From positions 154,034 through 218,033 of the forward strand of contig CAMDWG010000005.1 of the NCBI GenBank assembly GCA_945878375.1: a stretch of 64,000 bases of DNA, given 5' to 3'. Of this stretch, positions 42,818-52,004 are shown one piece after another. The stretch comes from Roseomonas mucosa. Its GTDB lineage: Bacteria; Pseudomonadota; Alphaproteobacteria; Acetobacterales; Acetobacteraceae. Every line of letters begins with the position of its first letter. The stretch's first letter is position 1. The position numbers and the translations under genes were made by a program. Under the pieces are notes generated by a model, which worked only from the letters and a program-made list of their open reading frames with translations, made no database searches and was not told where the DNA came from.

Positions 42818-44898
42818 CGGCACGGCTGGCAGTCGATATCGGCGGCACCTTCACGGACCTGGCCGTCGAACGCGCCAAGGGGGATGAGGTCGAACGCTGG
42901 ACCGCGAAGGTCCTGACCACCCCCGCCGCGCCGGAGCTTGGCGTGCTGGAAGGCGTGCGCGTGGTGCTCGGCCGTGCGGGGCTGACGCCGGCCGATATCG
43001 AGTTGGTGATCCACGGCACGACGCTGGCGACCAATGCGGTGATCGAGCGCAAGGGCGCGCGCACCGCGCTGCTGACCACCGACGGGTTCCGCGATGTGCT
43101 CGCGCTGGGGAATGAGAGCCGGTACGACCAGTACGACCTGAACATCGAATTGCCGCAGCCGCTGGTGCCGCGCCGCTGGCGCGTGACGGTGCCGGAGCGG
43201 CTGGACAATGAAGGCAAGGTGCTGCGCGCGCTCGACGAGGACGCGGTGCGGCAACAACTGGCCTTCCTGCGCGACGAAGGCATCGAGAGCCTCGCCATCG
43301 GTTTCCTCCACAGCTTCGTGAACCCGGCGCATGAGAAGCGCGCGGCCGCCATCGTGCGCGAGGTGTGGCCCGATCTGCCGGTTTCCCTCTCCTCCGAGGT
43401 CTCGCCGGAGATGCGGGAGTGGGAGCGGTTTTCGACCACCGTCGCCAATGCCTATGTCCAGCCGAAGATGGCCAGCTACCTGCATCGGCTGGAAGTGGGA
43501 CTGCGGGAGGCCGGGTTGGCCTGCCCGCTGTTCCTGATGCTGTCCGGCGGCGGGCTGACGACGCTGGAAACGGCGGCGCGCTTCCCGATCCGGCTGGTGG
43601 AATCCGGGCCCGCGGGTGGCGCGATCTTCGCGGCGCATGTCGCGCGCCAGAAGGGCTGGGGGAAGGTGCTGTCCTTCGACATGGGCGGCACAACGGCGAA
43701 GGTCTGCCTGGTGGACCACTTCGCCCCGCAGGCCGCCCGCACCTTCGAGGTCGCGCGCGTCGGCCGCTTCAAGAAGGGCTCCGGCATGCCGCTCCGGATC
43801 CCGGTGATCGAGATGGTGGAGATCGGCGCGGGCGGCGGGTCCATCGCGCATCTCGACAGCATGGGGCGCATCCAGGTCGGGCCGGAAAGCGCGGGCGCCG
43901 ATCCGGGGCCGGCCTGCTACGGCCGCGGCGGCACGCAGCCGGCGGTGACGGATGCGAATTTGCTGCTGGGCCGCTACGAGCCCGACCTGTTCGCGGGCGG
44001 GGCGCTGAAGCTGCACCCGGCCGCTGCGGCCGATGCGATGGGGGCGCATGTCGGCCACCGGCTTGGCCTGTCGCCCGCGATGGCCGCGCTCGGCGTGGTC
44101 GAGATGGTGGATGAGAACATGGCGAACGCCGCGCGCGTCCACGCCATTGAATCCGGCAAGGGCTATGACGGCCGCGCGATCATCGCCTTCGGCGGCGGCG
44201 GGCCGGTGCATGGCACGCGGGTGGCCGAGAAGATCGGCGTCACGCGGCTGCTGGTGCCGTCCGGCGCGGGCGTGGGCTCGGCCATCGGCTTCCTGCGCGC
44301 ACCGGTGGCGTATGAGGTCGTGAAGTCGCTCTACCAGCGTTTCGCGAGCTTCGACCTGGATGCGGTGAACACGCTGCTCTCGGCGATGTCGGCGGAGGCG
44401 TCGGCGGTTGTGGCGGAAGGCGCCTTCGGCCAGCCGACGACCGAGCATCGCCTGGCCTTCATGCGCTATGTCGGCCAGGGCCATGAGATCGCGGTGCCGC
44501 TGCCGGCGCGGCCGCTGGAAGGCGCCGACATCTTCGCGATCCGCGCAGCCTATGACGCCGAATACACGCGCTTCTACGACCGGCCGGTGCCGGGCAGCGA
44601 TGTGGAGATCCTGTCCTTCGCCGTCACCGTCGCGACGATGGTCGAGCCGATCGAGCCCGTCGCCCCGGTGGCCGACGCGCCCGCGCCCGCGCCGGTGCGG
44701 ACGCAGCAGGTGCGCGACACCGCGACCGGGGAGGTCGCATCCTGGGCGGTCTATGACCGCGCCGCGATGGCGGCCGGCGCGACCGTCCCCGGCCCCTGCA
44801 TCGTCGCGGAGGCGGAGACGAGCACGCTGGTGGGCCCCGGCTGGCGCTGCCGGGTGGATGGGCTGGGGTATCTCGAACTGACGCGGGGAGCAGCCTGA
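42814..44898 (+). CDS. hyuA: Hydantoinase/oxoprolinase subunit A
   Basis: 694 residues from GTG 42814, overlapping the previous stop (GTGA). Actin-like ATPase: RLAVDIGGTFTDLAVERAKGDE (phosphate loop), HGTTLATNAVIERKGARTALLTTDGFRDVL, LSSEVSPEMREWERFSTTVANAYVQP, SFDMGGTTAKVCLVD (second loop), and IGAGGGSIAHLDSMGRIQVGPESAGADPGPACYGRGG. Subunit A of ATP-dependent hydantoin or 5-oxoproline hydrolases. Acts with subunit B, whose ATG overlaps its stop by one base. Confidence 0.93.
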   Translation: MTARLAVDIGGTFTDLAVERAKGDEVERWTAKVLTTPAAPELGVLEGVRVVLGRAGLTPADIELVIHGTTLATNAVIERKGARTALLTTDGFRDVLALGNESRYDQYDLNIELPQPLVPRRWRVTVPERLDNEGKVLRALDEDAVRQQLAFLRDEGIESLAIGFLHSFVNPAHEKRAAAIVREVWPDLPVSLSSEVSPEMREWERFSTTVANAYVQPKMASYLHRLEVGLREAGLACPLFLMLSGGGLTTLETAARFPIRLVESGPAGGAIFAAHVARQKGWGKVLSFDMGGTTAKVCLVDHFAPQAARTFEVARVGRFKKGSGMPLRIPVIEMVEIGAGGGSIAHLDSMGRIQVGPESAGADPGPACYGRGGTQPAVTDANLLLGRYEPDLFAGGALKLHPAAAADAMGAHVGHRLGLSPAMAALGVVEMVDENMANAARVHAIESGKGYDGRAIIAFGGGGPVHGTRVAEKIGVTRLLVPSGAGVGSAIGFLRAPVAYEVVKSLYQRFASFDLDAVNTLLSAMSAEASAVVAEGAFGQPTTEHRLAFMRYVGQGHEIAVPLPARPLEGADIFAIRAAYDAEYTRFYDRPVPGSDVEILSFAVTVATMVEPIEPVAPVADAPAPAPVRTQQVRDTATGEVASWAVYDRAAMAAGATVPGPCIVAEAETSTLVGPGWRCRVDGLGYLELTRGAA

Positions 44899-46556
44899 TG
44901 TCGGCGAACGAAGCACTCACGAAAATCCAGCGCCAGATCCAATGGAACCGCCTGATCGCGGTTGTGGAGGAACAGGCGCAGATCATGATCCGCACCGCCT
45001 TCAGCACCACGGTGCGAGAGGCGGGCGATCTGTCGGCCGGCATCTTCGACCTGCAGGGGCGGATGCTCGCGCAGGCCGTGACGGGCACGCCAGGCCATGT
45101 GAACTCCATGATGGAATCGGTCGGGCATTTCCTGGCGAAGTTCCCCGCCGAGACGATGAAGCCCGGCGATCACTACATCACCAACGACCCCTGGCTCGGC
45201 ACCGGGCACCTGCATGACCTGACCGTGGTGACGCCCGCTTTCCGCCAGGGGAAGATCGTCGGGCTCTTCGCCAACACCGCGCATGTCATCGATGTCGGCG
45301 GGCTCGGCATGGGGCCCGAAGGGCGCAGCGTCTTCGAGGAAGGGCTCTATATCCCCATCGTGAAGTGCTTCGACCAGGGCCGCGCGAACGAGACCTTCTT
45401 CGACTTCCTCCGCGCTGGGTCCCGCACGCCGGTCGAGCTGGAGGGCGATGTCTATTCCCTCTGCGCCTGCAACGATGCGGGCGCGCGCCGGCTGGTCGAG
45501 ATGATGGACGAGTTCGGGATGGAGAGCATCGACGACCTCGCCGACTACATCTTCGATGCCTCGTTGCGCGCGACCCTCGATGAACTCGCGCGCATCCCGC
45601 GCGGCACCTATCGCGCCGAGATCACCTCGGATGGGTATGAGGCACCGGTCACGCTGAAGGCGGCGATGACGGTGGGCGCGGATGGCATCGTGGTGGATTT
45701 CGCCGGCACGTCTGGGCTGTCCAACCGCGGCATCAACGTGCCGGCCGCTTATTGCCGCGCCTATGCCTGCTTCGGGATCAAGTGCGTCGTCGCGCCGGAT
45801 ATCCCGAACAACTGGGCCTCGCTTGCCCCCTTCCGGATGGAGATTCCGGAACGCTGCATCCTGAATGCGCCGCGGCCCTATCCGGTCAGCGTGCGGCATG
45901 TCGTCGGCCAGCTGCTGCCCGACCTGATGATGGGCTGCCTGCACCAGGCGGTGCCGGACCGCGTGACGGCCGAAGGGTCTTCCTGCCTCTGGAACCCACC
46001 CTTGCGCGGCGGTTCGCAGGTCAGCGGCGCGGCGGCGGAGGTGCCGGATTTCGAGATCATCACCTTCAATTCGGGCGGCACCGGCGCGCGGCAGACGAAG
46101 GACGGGCTGGATGGCACGGCCTTCCCATCCGGCGTGCGGACCATGCCGGTGGAGGCGACGGAGAATGTCGCGCCGGTGATCTTCTGGCAGAACCAGCTTC
46201 GCCCCGATTCCGCCGGTGCCGGCCGCACGCGCGGCGGCTTCGGCAAGGTCATGGAGATCGGTGCGAAGGGCGATGCGGAATTCGCCGTCAACGCCGTCTT
46301 CGACCGCGTCGCCAACGCGCCGAAGGGCCGTGAGGGTGGCGGCGCGGGCGCTGCCGGCTGGGTTGGGCTGGATGACGGCACGAAGCTGCGGACCAAGGGA
46401 TTCCAAGTGATTCCGAAGGGACGCCGGCTGCTGCTGAAACTGCCCGGCGGCGGCGGCATGGGCGATCCCACGCAGCGCGACCGCGCGCTGGTGGAACGCG
46501 ATGTGGCGGATGGGCTGGTCAGCGCCGACACGGCGAAGGACCTCTACGGCGCCTGA
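44898..46556 (+). CDS. hyuB: Hydantoinase/oxoprolinase subunit B
   Basis: 552 residues from ATG 44898 (TGATG overlap with hyuA). HydantoinaseB signatures: FSTTVREAGDLSAGIFDLQGRMLAQAVTGTPGHVNSM, DHYITNDPWLGTGHLHDLTVVTPAF, NTAHVIDVGGLGMGPEGRSVFEEGLYIPIVKCFDQG, and the C-terminal LLKLPGGGGMGDPTQRD. Catalytic partner of HyuA: hydrolyses a cyclic amide using ATP. Context with an N-carbamoyl hydrolase and a D-aminoacylase suggests hydantoin or N-acyl amino acid use. Confidence 0.94.
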   Translation: MSANEALTKIQRQIQWNRLIAVVEEQAQIMIRTAFSTTVREAGDLSAGIFDLQGRMLAQAVTGTPGHVNSMMESVGHFLAKFPAETMKPGDHYITNDPWLGTGHLHDLTVVTPAFRQGKIVGLFANTAHVIDVGGLGMGPEGRSVFEEGLYIPIVKCFDQGRANETFFDFLRAGSRTPVELEGDVYSLCACNDAGARRLVEMMDEFGMESIDDLADYIFDASLRATLDELARIPRGTYRAEITSDGYEAPVTLKAAMTVGADGIVVDFAGTSGLSNRGINVPAAYCRAYACFGIKCVVAPDIPNNWASLAPFRMEIPERCILNAPRPYPVSVRHVVGQLLPDLMMGCLHQAVPDRVTAEGSSCLWNPPLRGGSQVSGAAAEVPDFEIITFNSGGTGARQTKDGLDGTAFPSGVRTMPVEATENVAPVIFWQNQLRPDSAGAGRTRGGFGKVMEIGAKGDAEFAVNAVFDRVANAPKGREGGGAGAAGWVGLDDGTKLRTKGFQVIPKGRRLLLKLPGGGGMGDPTQRDRALVERDVADGLVSADTAKDLYGA

Positions 46557-46642
46557 AGTGACCTGCGGCGGGCGGGGCACTCTTCCGTCCGTCGCCTGCG
46601 CTTGCCATGATCGCCGTCGGAACGCCCGGACGGATCACGACC

Positions 46643-48097
46643 ATGGCCCTGCGCTGCGACCTCATCATCCGCGATGCCACCTTGTTCGACGGCACTGGCG
46701 GGCCGCGCCGCGTCGGCGACCTCGGCGTGAAGGGCGAGCGGATCGTCGCCATGGGCGACCTCGGCGGCGCCAGCGCGGATCGCGAGGTGATCGCGACCGG
46801 AAAGGCGCTCGCGCCCGGCTTCATCGACGCGCATACGCATGACGACCGCGCGGTGCTGATGGGAGAGGAAGGGACGCTCTGCAAGACCAGCCAGGGTGTC
46901 ACCACCGTGGTCTGCGGCTGCTGCGGCGTCTCCCTTGCCCCGGCCCGCTTCAAGACCGCGCCGCCGCCGCCGCTCGACCTGGTGGGGGCCGAGGGCTGGT
47001 GGAAGTTCGGCGATTTCGGCGACTACGCCCACGCCATCAACAGCAAGGGCTCCGAGGTCAACGTCTACGCGCTGGCGGGCAACCAGACGCTCCGTGTCGA
47101 GGCCATGGGGGGCGACGTGTATCGCCCGGCCACGGACAAGGAGATCCACCACATGCACCAGCGGGTGAAGCAGTCGATGGCGGAAGGCGCCTCCGGCTTC
47201 TCCACCGGGCTCTACTACAAGCCGAACATGCATGCGACGACCGATGAGATCGTGGCGATCACGGAAGCGCTGAAGCCCTTCGACGGGCTCTATTCCACCC
47301 ATATGCGCGACGAGTCCAACACGATCCTCGCCTCGATCGAGGAAACGCTGGAGATCGGCAAGCGCGCCGGCGTGCAGGTGCAGATCAGCCACCACAAATG
47401 CTCGCTGCCGGAGAATTACGGCCGCAGCATCCAGACCCTGCCGCTGCTCGAAGCCTATGCCCGCACGCAGCAACTGGCCTACGATGTCTATCCCTACCCC
47501 GCCGGGTCCACCGTGCTGATGCCGGACCGGCTGCGGGAGGATGTGAAGGTGATCATCACCTGGTCCGTCCCGCACCCCGAGATGGCCGGCCGCTACCTGC
47601 ATGAGATCGCGCGCGGCTGGAACACCGACATCAAGGCAGCGGCGGAACAGCTGCTGCCGGCCGGCCAGATCAGCTTCCAGATGGATGAGGATGATGTGCA
47701 GCGGATCATGGCGCATCCGATGTCCATGATCGGCAGCGACGGCATCCCGCATGACGCGCATCCGCACCCCAGGCTGTGGGGCACCTTCCCGCGCGTGCTG
47801 GGCCACTATGCCCGGGGCCTAGGCCTGTTCAGCATGGAAACGGCGATCTTCAAGATGACCGGCCGCTGCGCCGAGGCTTACGGGATCGTGGATCGCGGGA
47901 CCTTGCGCGAAGGCGCCTATGCCGATCTCGTGCTGTTCGATCCCGCGACGGTGATCGATGCGGCGACCTTCGAGAACCCGAAGGTCCCCTCCATCGGCAT
48001 CGAGGAAGTCTGGGCCAATGGCGTCGCGACCTTCAAGGCGGGCAAGGGTGCGACGGGCGAACGGCCGGGCCGGCTGGTGACGCGTCACAAGGGCTGA
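46643..48097 (+). CDS. D-aminoacylase/N-acyl-D-amino-acid deacylase family amidohydrolase
   Basis: 484 residues from ATG 46643; an upstream ATG at 46607 would add 12 residues of no family value. Amidohydrolase fold: CDLIIRDATLFDGTGGPRRVGDLGVKGERI, metal HxH in APGFIDAHTHDDRAVL, EGASGFSTGLYYKPNMHATTDEIVAI (carbamate/metal region), STHMRDESNTILASIEETLEIGKRAG, SHHKCS, and MIGSDGIPHDAHPHPRLWGTFPRVLG with the catalytic Asp. Deacylates N-acyl-D-amino acids or a related ring. Located 86 bp after hyuB in the same direction. Confidence 0.88.
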   Translation: MALRCDLIIRDATLFDGTGGPRRVGDLGVKGERIVAMGDLGGASADREVIATGKALAPGFIDAHTHDDRAVLMGEEGTLCKTSQGVTTVVCGCCGVSLAPARFKTAPPPPLDLVGAEGWWKFGDFGDYAHAINSKGSEVNVYALAGNQTLRVEAMGGDVYRPATDKEIHHMHQRVKQSMAEGASGFSTGLYYKPNMHATTDEIVAITEALKPFDGLYSTHMRDESNTILASIEETLEIGKRAGVQVQISHHKCSLPENYGRSIQTLPLLEAYARTQQLAYDVYPYPAGSTVLMPDRLREDVKVIITWSVPHPEMAGRYLHEIARGWNTDIKAAAEQLLPAGQISFQMDEDDVQRIMAHPMSMIGSDGIPHDAHPHPRLWGTFPRVLGHYARGLGLFSMETAIFKMTGRCAEAYGIVDRGTLREGAYADLVLFDPATVIDAATFENPKVPSIGIEEVWANGVATFKAGKGATGERPGRLVTRHKG

Positions 48098-48128
48098 GCG
48101 GGCAGCCGCGACGGCCCGATACATTTTC

Positions 48129-48716
48129 ATGCCGGATTGGTTGCCGCTGCTCGGCTTCGCCCTCGTGGGTTCGGTGACGCCGGGGCCGAATGTGCTGATG
48201 GTGGCGGCCGCCGCGGCCAGCGTCGGCCTGCGCGGCGTGATGCCGCATATGCTGGGCGTCACCTTCGGCTTCAGCGCCATGATCCTGCTGGTCGGGCTCG
48301 GCCTCGCGGCACCGCTGGCGGCCAGCCCGGTCGTGCATGGCATCCTGCAATGGGTGGCGGCCGCCTGGATGCTGTGGCTGGCCTGGAAGATCGCCACCGC
48401 CCCGCCGCCGGGTGAAGGCCCCGCACGCCCGCCCTTCACCTTCCTCCAGGCGGCTTTGTTCCAATGGGTGAACCCGAAGGCCTGGATGGTCGCGGGTGCG
48501 GCGATCGCGGCCTTCACGCGGCACGGTGATCCGCTGCTGCCGCAGGTCGCGGCCATCGCGCTGGTGTTCGGCGCGATTTCCATGCCGTGCCTGCTGGTCT
48601 GGGCGGCGCTCGGCGCCGGGGCGCGTCACATCCTGCGCGAGGCCCGCGCCATCCGACGCTTCAACATCGTCATGGGCGTGCTGCTGGCGCTGAGCGTGCT
48701 GCCTCTGCTGCGCTGA
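48129..48716 (+). CDS. LysE family translocator
   Basis: 195 residues from ATG 48129, six hydrophobic segments. LysE/RhtB signature at the start: LPLLGFALVGSVTPGPNVLMVAAAAASVGLRGVMPHMLGVTFGF, with the conserved TPGPN. The middle has FLQAALFQWVNPKAWMVA (NPK motif). Exports amino acids or related solutes with the proton gradient. Its place just after amino-acid-releasing hydrolases suggests it relieves surplus product; ends convergently 2 bp from the channel gene. Confidence 0.9.
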   Translation: MPDWLPLLGFALVGSVTPGPNVLMVAAAAASVGLRGVMPHMLGVTFGFSAMILLVGLGLAAPLAASPVVHGILQWVAAAWMLWLAWKIATAPPPGEGPARPPFTFLQAALFQWVNPKAWMVAGAAIAAFTRHGDPLLPQVAAIALVFGAISMPCLLVWAALGAGARHILREARAIRRFNIVMGVLLALSVLPLLR

Positions 48717-48717
48717 G

Positions 48718-49344
48718 CTACCCCTGCCGCTTCTCCGCGCGCGCCGCGAGTTCCAGCGAGACCAGCCGCGCGAGCAGCACGGCGATGAAGATCTGTCCCG
48801 TCACCGCCTGCAGCGTCACCAGCGTGCGCGCCAGCGGCGTGGCGGGGACGATGTCCCCGAAGCCGGTGCTGGTCTGCGCCACCAGGCTGAAATAGCGGAA
48901 ACTCTGCGGCAGCGCGGTGGCACCGGCGAAGGAGCCGGGGGCGAAGCCCTCCAGCGTCTCGTAGGCGGTGGCGAAGAGCAGCGCGACCAGCAGGTAGAGC
49001 GCGATCGCACCCTCGATCCGGGCACGCGTCACCTCTCCCGCGGCCAGCACCTGGCGCAGCAGGGCGCCGCACAGCAGCAGCAGCCCGGCGATGCTCGCGA
49101 GCCCCGCGACCTCCCCGCTATCCAGCGTCACGGCGCCCGCGCCGAGCGCGACACAGGCCCCGAGCGGCCAGAAGCCGCCGCCGAGGCGCGTCAGCGCGGC
49201 CATCCCCGCCAGCATCGTGGCCAGCGTCACCAGCGGCGGCAGCACCCCCGGCACCCAGCCCAGATCGGCCAGCGGCTGCAGCACGAACAGGCTGGTCGCA
49301 AGCCCGACCAGCAGGGCATGCATCGCCGTATCCCGTCGCGTCAT
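48718..49344 (-). CDS. Small potassium channel family protein
   Basis: 208 residues from ATG 49342-49344, about six hydrophobic helices with a single pore loop: SFRYFSLVAQTSTGFGDIVPATPLAR carries TSTGFGD, a variant of TVGYGD selectivity sequences with Phe replacing Tyr. The helix before the pore (LVALLFATAYETL) and the helix after it form the 2TM pore module; the N-terminal helices resemble those of Ion_trans_2 membrane proteins. No regulatory cytoplasmic domain. Ion selectivity would need to be measured. Confidence 0.8.
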   Translation of the reverse strand: MTRRDTAMHALLVGLATSLFVLQPLADLGWVPGVLPPLVTLATMLAGMAALTRLGGGFWPLGACVALGAGAVTLDSGEVAGLASIAGLLLLCGALLRQVLAAGEVTRARIEGAIALYLLVALLFATAYETLEGFAPGSFAGATALPQSFRYFSLVAQTSTGFGDIVPATPLARTLVTLQAVTGQIFIAVLLARLVSLELAARAEKRQG

Positions 49345-49579
49345 CGTCTCGTCCCAAGGGCCAGCCTCTGGTCGATTTTTCCACCCTGCCCCGGCGTGGT
49401 CCAGGCGCGGCGGGCGATTGGCGCGACTTGCGATTCCCGCTAGAGCGGGGCGCGTTCCGACTGAATCTTGCTGGCCTTCGTCTTGCTGGTAGCCGGACGG
49501 GTCGATCCATCCGGGCGGTTAAGCCCTTCGCGATCCGATCCGTGCCCAGGGCCGCCATCATCCTTTCCGGGAGATCTCC

Positions 49580-50752
49580 ATGGACCACAACCTCCCTGCC
49601 CAGGCCGACCCGCATGCGGAAATCCGCGCCGAGGTCCGCAAGCTCTGCGCGCGTTTTCCCGGCGAGTATTGGCGCGAGCTGGATAGCCGCCGCGGCTACC
49701 CGACCGAATTCGTGCGCGCGCTCACCGAGGCCGGCTGGCTCGCCGCGCTGATCCCGGAGGAATTCGGCGGCGCGGGGCTGCCATTGTCGGGTGCGGCGGC
49801 GATCCTGGAGGAGATCCAGTCCGCCGGCTGCAATGGCGCCGCCTGTCACGCGCAGATGTACATCATGGGCACGATCCTGCGGCACGGCAGCCCAGCGCAG
49901 AAGGCGCAGTACCTGCCCGCCATCGCCGCCGGCGAGCTGCGCCTGCAAGCCTTCGGCGTGACGGAGCCGACCTCCGGCACCGATACCACCGCGCTCAGGA
50001 CCACGGCGCGGCGCGAGGGCGACAAGTACATCGTGAACGGCCAGAAGATCTGGACCAGCCGGGCCGAGCATTCGGACCTGATGCTGCTGCTGGCGCGCAC
50101 CACGCCGCGCGACCAGGTCACGAAGAAGACCGATGGGCTTTCGACCTTCATCGTCGATATGCGGACTGCGCTGGGCAAGGGCCTCACGATCCGCCCGATT
50201 CGCACGATGATGAATCACAATTCCTGCGAGGTGTTCTTCGACAACCTCGAAGTCCCAGCCGAGAATCTGGTCGGCCTCGAGGGCAAGGGTTTTCGGTACA
50301 TCCTGGATGGGATGAACGCCGAACGGCTGCTGATCGCCGCCGAATGCGTCGGCGACGCCAAGTGGTTCATCGAGAAGGCGCGCAACTACGCCAAGGAACG
50401 CGTGCTGTTCGGCCGCCCGATCGGCGCGAACCAGGGCGTGCAATTCCCGATCGCCAAGGCCTATGCCCAGATGCGCGCGGCGGAAGCCATCGTGCAGCAG
50501 GGGCTGGCGAAGTTCGAGCGCGGCGAGAACTGCGGCGAGGAAGCCAATATGGGCAAGATGCTGGCCGCCGAGGCCAGCTGGGCCGCGGGCGAGGCCTGCG
50601 TGAACACCCATGGCGGCTTCGGCTTCGCCGAGGAATACGACATCGAGCGCAAGTTCCGCGAGACGCGGCTCTATCAGGTCGCACCGATCAGCACGAACCT
50701 GATCCTGAGCTACATCGGTGAGCATGTGCTCGGCATGCCGCGGAGCTACTGA
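49580..50752 (+). CDS. Acyl-CoA dehydrogenase family protein
   Basis: 390 residues from ATG 49580, ribosome site GGGAGA. Acyl-CoA dehydrogenase fold: ALTEAGWLAALIPEEFGGAGLPLSGAAAILEEI, LRLQAFGVTEPTSGTDTTALRTTARREGDKYIVNGQKIWTSRAEHSDLMLLLART (FAD/substrate region), CGEEANMGKMLAAEASWAAGEACVNTHGGFGFAEEYDIERKFRETRLYQVAPIST. Oxidises an acyl-CoA to the 2-enoyl-CoA with FAD. The CoA-transferase gene begins 6 bp after it, so the pair should act on one substrate. Confidence 0.92.
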   Translation: MDHNLPAQADPHAEIRAEVRKLCARFPGEYWRELDSRRGYPTEFVRALTEAGWLAALIPEEFGGAGLPLSGAAAILEEIQSAGCNGAACHAQMYIMGTILRHGSPAQKAQYLPAIAAGELRLQAFGVTEPTSGTDTTALRTTARREGDKYIVNGQKIWTSRAEHSDLMLLLARTTPRDQVTKKTDGLSTFIVDMRTALGKGLTIRPIRTMMNHNSCEVFFDNLEVPAENLVGLEGKGFRYILDGMNAERLLIAAECVGDAKWFIEKARNYAKERVLFGRPIGANQGVQFPIAKAYAQMRAAEAIVQQGLAKFERGENCGEEANMGKMLAAEASWAAGEACVNTHGGFGFAEEYDIERKFRETRLYQVAPISTNLILSYIGEHVLGMPRSY

Positions 50753-50757
50753 ACCCG

Positions 50758-51879
50758 ATGCGCCCGCTCGAAGGCCTGCTGGTCGTCAGCATGGAACAGG
50801 CGGTGGCCGCGCCGACCTGCACGCAGAAGCTGGCCGATGCCGGCGCGCGCGTCATCAAGATCGAGCGGGCCGAGGGCGATTTCGCGCGCGGCTACGACAA
50901 GGCCGCCGCCGGCCTGTCCAGCTACTTCGTCTGGCTGAACCGGGGGAAGGAGAGCATCGTCCTCGACATCAAGCGGCCCGAGGACAAGGCGCTGCTCGGG
51001 CGGATGGTCGCGAAGGCGGATGTCTTCGTGCAGAATCTGGCGCCCGGCGCCATGGCGCGCGCCGGCTTCGGAGCCGCGGAACTGCGCGCACGGCATCCTC
51101 GGCTGATCACCGTCGATATCTCCGGCTACGGGGAGGAAGGCGAGTATGCGCGGATGAAGGCCTATGATCTGCTGGTCCAGGCCGAAAGCGGGCTTGCCTC
51201 GATCAACGGCCATCCGGCGGGGCCGGGGCGGGTCGGCGTGTCCGTGGTGGATATCGCGACGGGGATGAACGCGCATGCCGCGGTGCTGGAAGCGTTGATC
51301 GCGCGCGGCATCACCGGGCGGGGGGCAGGGGTCGCGGTGTCCCTGTTCGACGCGATGGCCGATTGGATGAACGTGCCCCTGCTGTTCTTCGAGGGCACCG
51401 GCCGCGCCCCGGACCGCATGGGGCTGGCGCACCCCTCGCTCTCCCCCTACGGCGCCTTCGCGACCTCGGATGGGGTGCTGGTGCTGATCAGCATCCAGAA
51501 TGAACGCGAATGGGCGCAGTTCTGCGCCGGCGTGCTGGGCGAGTCCGGCTTGCCGGCTCGGGAAGGCTGGCGCAGCAACACCGAGCGCGTGGCGAACCGT
51601 GCGGCGGTGGACGCCCATGTGGCCGCCGCCTTCGCCCGGCTGACCCGGGCCGAGGCCGCCGGGCGGTTGGATGCGGCCGGCACGGCCTATGGCTTCGTCA
51701 ATGGGGTGGCCGAATTCGCGCGCCACCCCGCGCTACGCCGGATCGAGGCGGCGACGCCGAACGGCCCGGTCAGCCTGGCCGCGCCCGCTCCGCGCCTGAC
51801 CGGCCCCGCCCGGCCAGCCGGCCGCGTTCCGGCGCTGGGCGAGCATGGGGCGGCGATCCGGGTGGAATTCGCGGGCTGA
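50758..51879 (+). CDS. CaiB/BaiF CoA-transferase family protein
   Basis: 373 residues from ATG 50758. Class III CoA-transferase: PLEGLLVVSMEQAVAAPTCTQKLADAGARVIKIERAEGDFARGYD, NRGKESIVLDIKRPEDKALLGRMVAKADVFVQNLAPGAMARAGFGAAELRARHPRLITVDISGYGEEG, with the catalytic Asp region YDLLVQAESGLASING and VVDIATGMNAHAAVLEA. Start RVIKIERAEGDFAR resembles those of mesaconyl/other short dicarboxylate transferases. Works with the preceding acyl-CoA dehydrogenase. Last gene before the small-RNA locus. Confidence 0.9.
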   Translation: MRPLEGLLVVSMEQAVAAPTCTQKLADAGARVIKIERAEGDFARGYDKAAAGLSSYFVWLNRGKESIVLDIKRPEDKALLGRMVAKADVFVQNLAPGAMARAGFGAAELRARHPRLITVDISGYGEEGEYARMKAYDLLVQAESGLASINGHPAGPGRVGVSVVDIATGMNAHAAVLEALIARGITGRGAGVAVSLFDAMADWMNVPLLFFEGTGRAPDRMGLAHPSLSPYGAFATSDGVLVLISIQNEREWAQFCAGVLGESGLPAREGWRSNTERVANRAAVDAHVAAAFARLTRAEAAGRLDAAGTAYGFVNGVAEFARHPALRRIEAATPNGPVSLAAPAPRLTGPARPAGRVPALGEHGAAIRVEFAG

Positions 51880-51944
51880 CCCCAGGCAATCATGTGACTG
51901 ACGCATCTTCGTCATAAAGTCCATGCGCCTCGCGCATACCCGAG

Positions 51945-51966
51945 TTCTGCTGCACTGCAAAAAATT
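51945..51966 (+). promoter_or_regulatory. TGC-rich repeat resembling a PhaR-type binding site
   Basis: CTGC/TGCA repeats (TGCTGCACTGCAA at 51948-51960) followed by an A run sit 4-25 bases upstream of the -35 box of the small-RNA promoter. Alphaproteobacterial PhaR and related regulators of polyhydroxybutyrate genes bind TGC-rich sites of this kind. The likeness is by eye. Confidence 0.3.
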
Positions 51967-51969
51967 CGC

Positions 51970-51998
51970 TTGCGCCGGATAGGGTGGGCACCTAAATC
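51970..51998 (+). promoter_or_regulatory. Sigma70-type promoter of the small RNA
   Basis: TTGCGC (51970-51975) and TAAATC (51993-51998) with a 17-base spacer. The predicted start, 6-7 bases later near 52005, coincides exactly with the first base of the RNA's 5' stem. The -10 hexamer is weak (about half consensus). Confidence 0.5.
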
Positions 51999-52004
51999 CT
52001 GCGT

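Noticed and set aside
42049..44916. A 955-codon frame antisense to hyuA
   Set aside because: Shadow; hyuA has full family motifs on plus.
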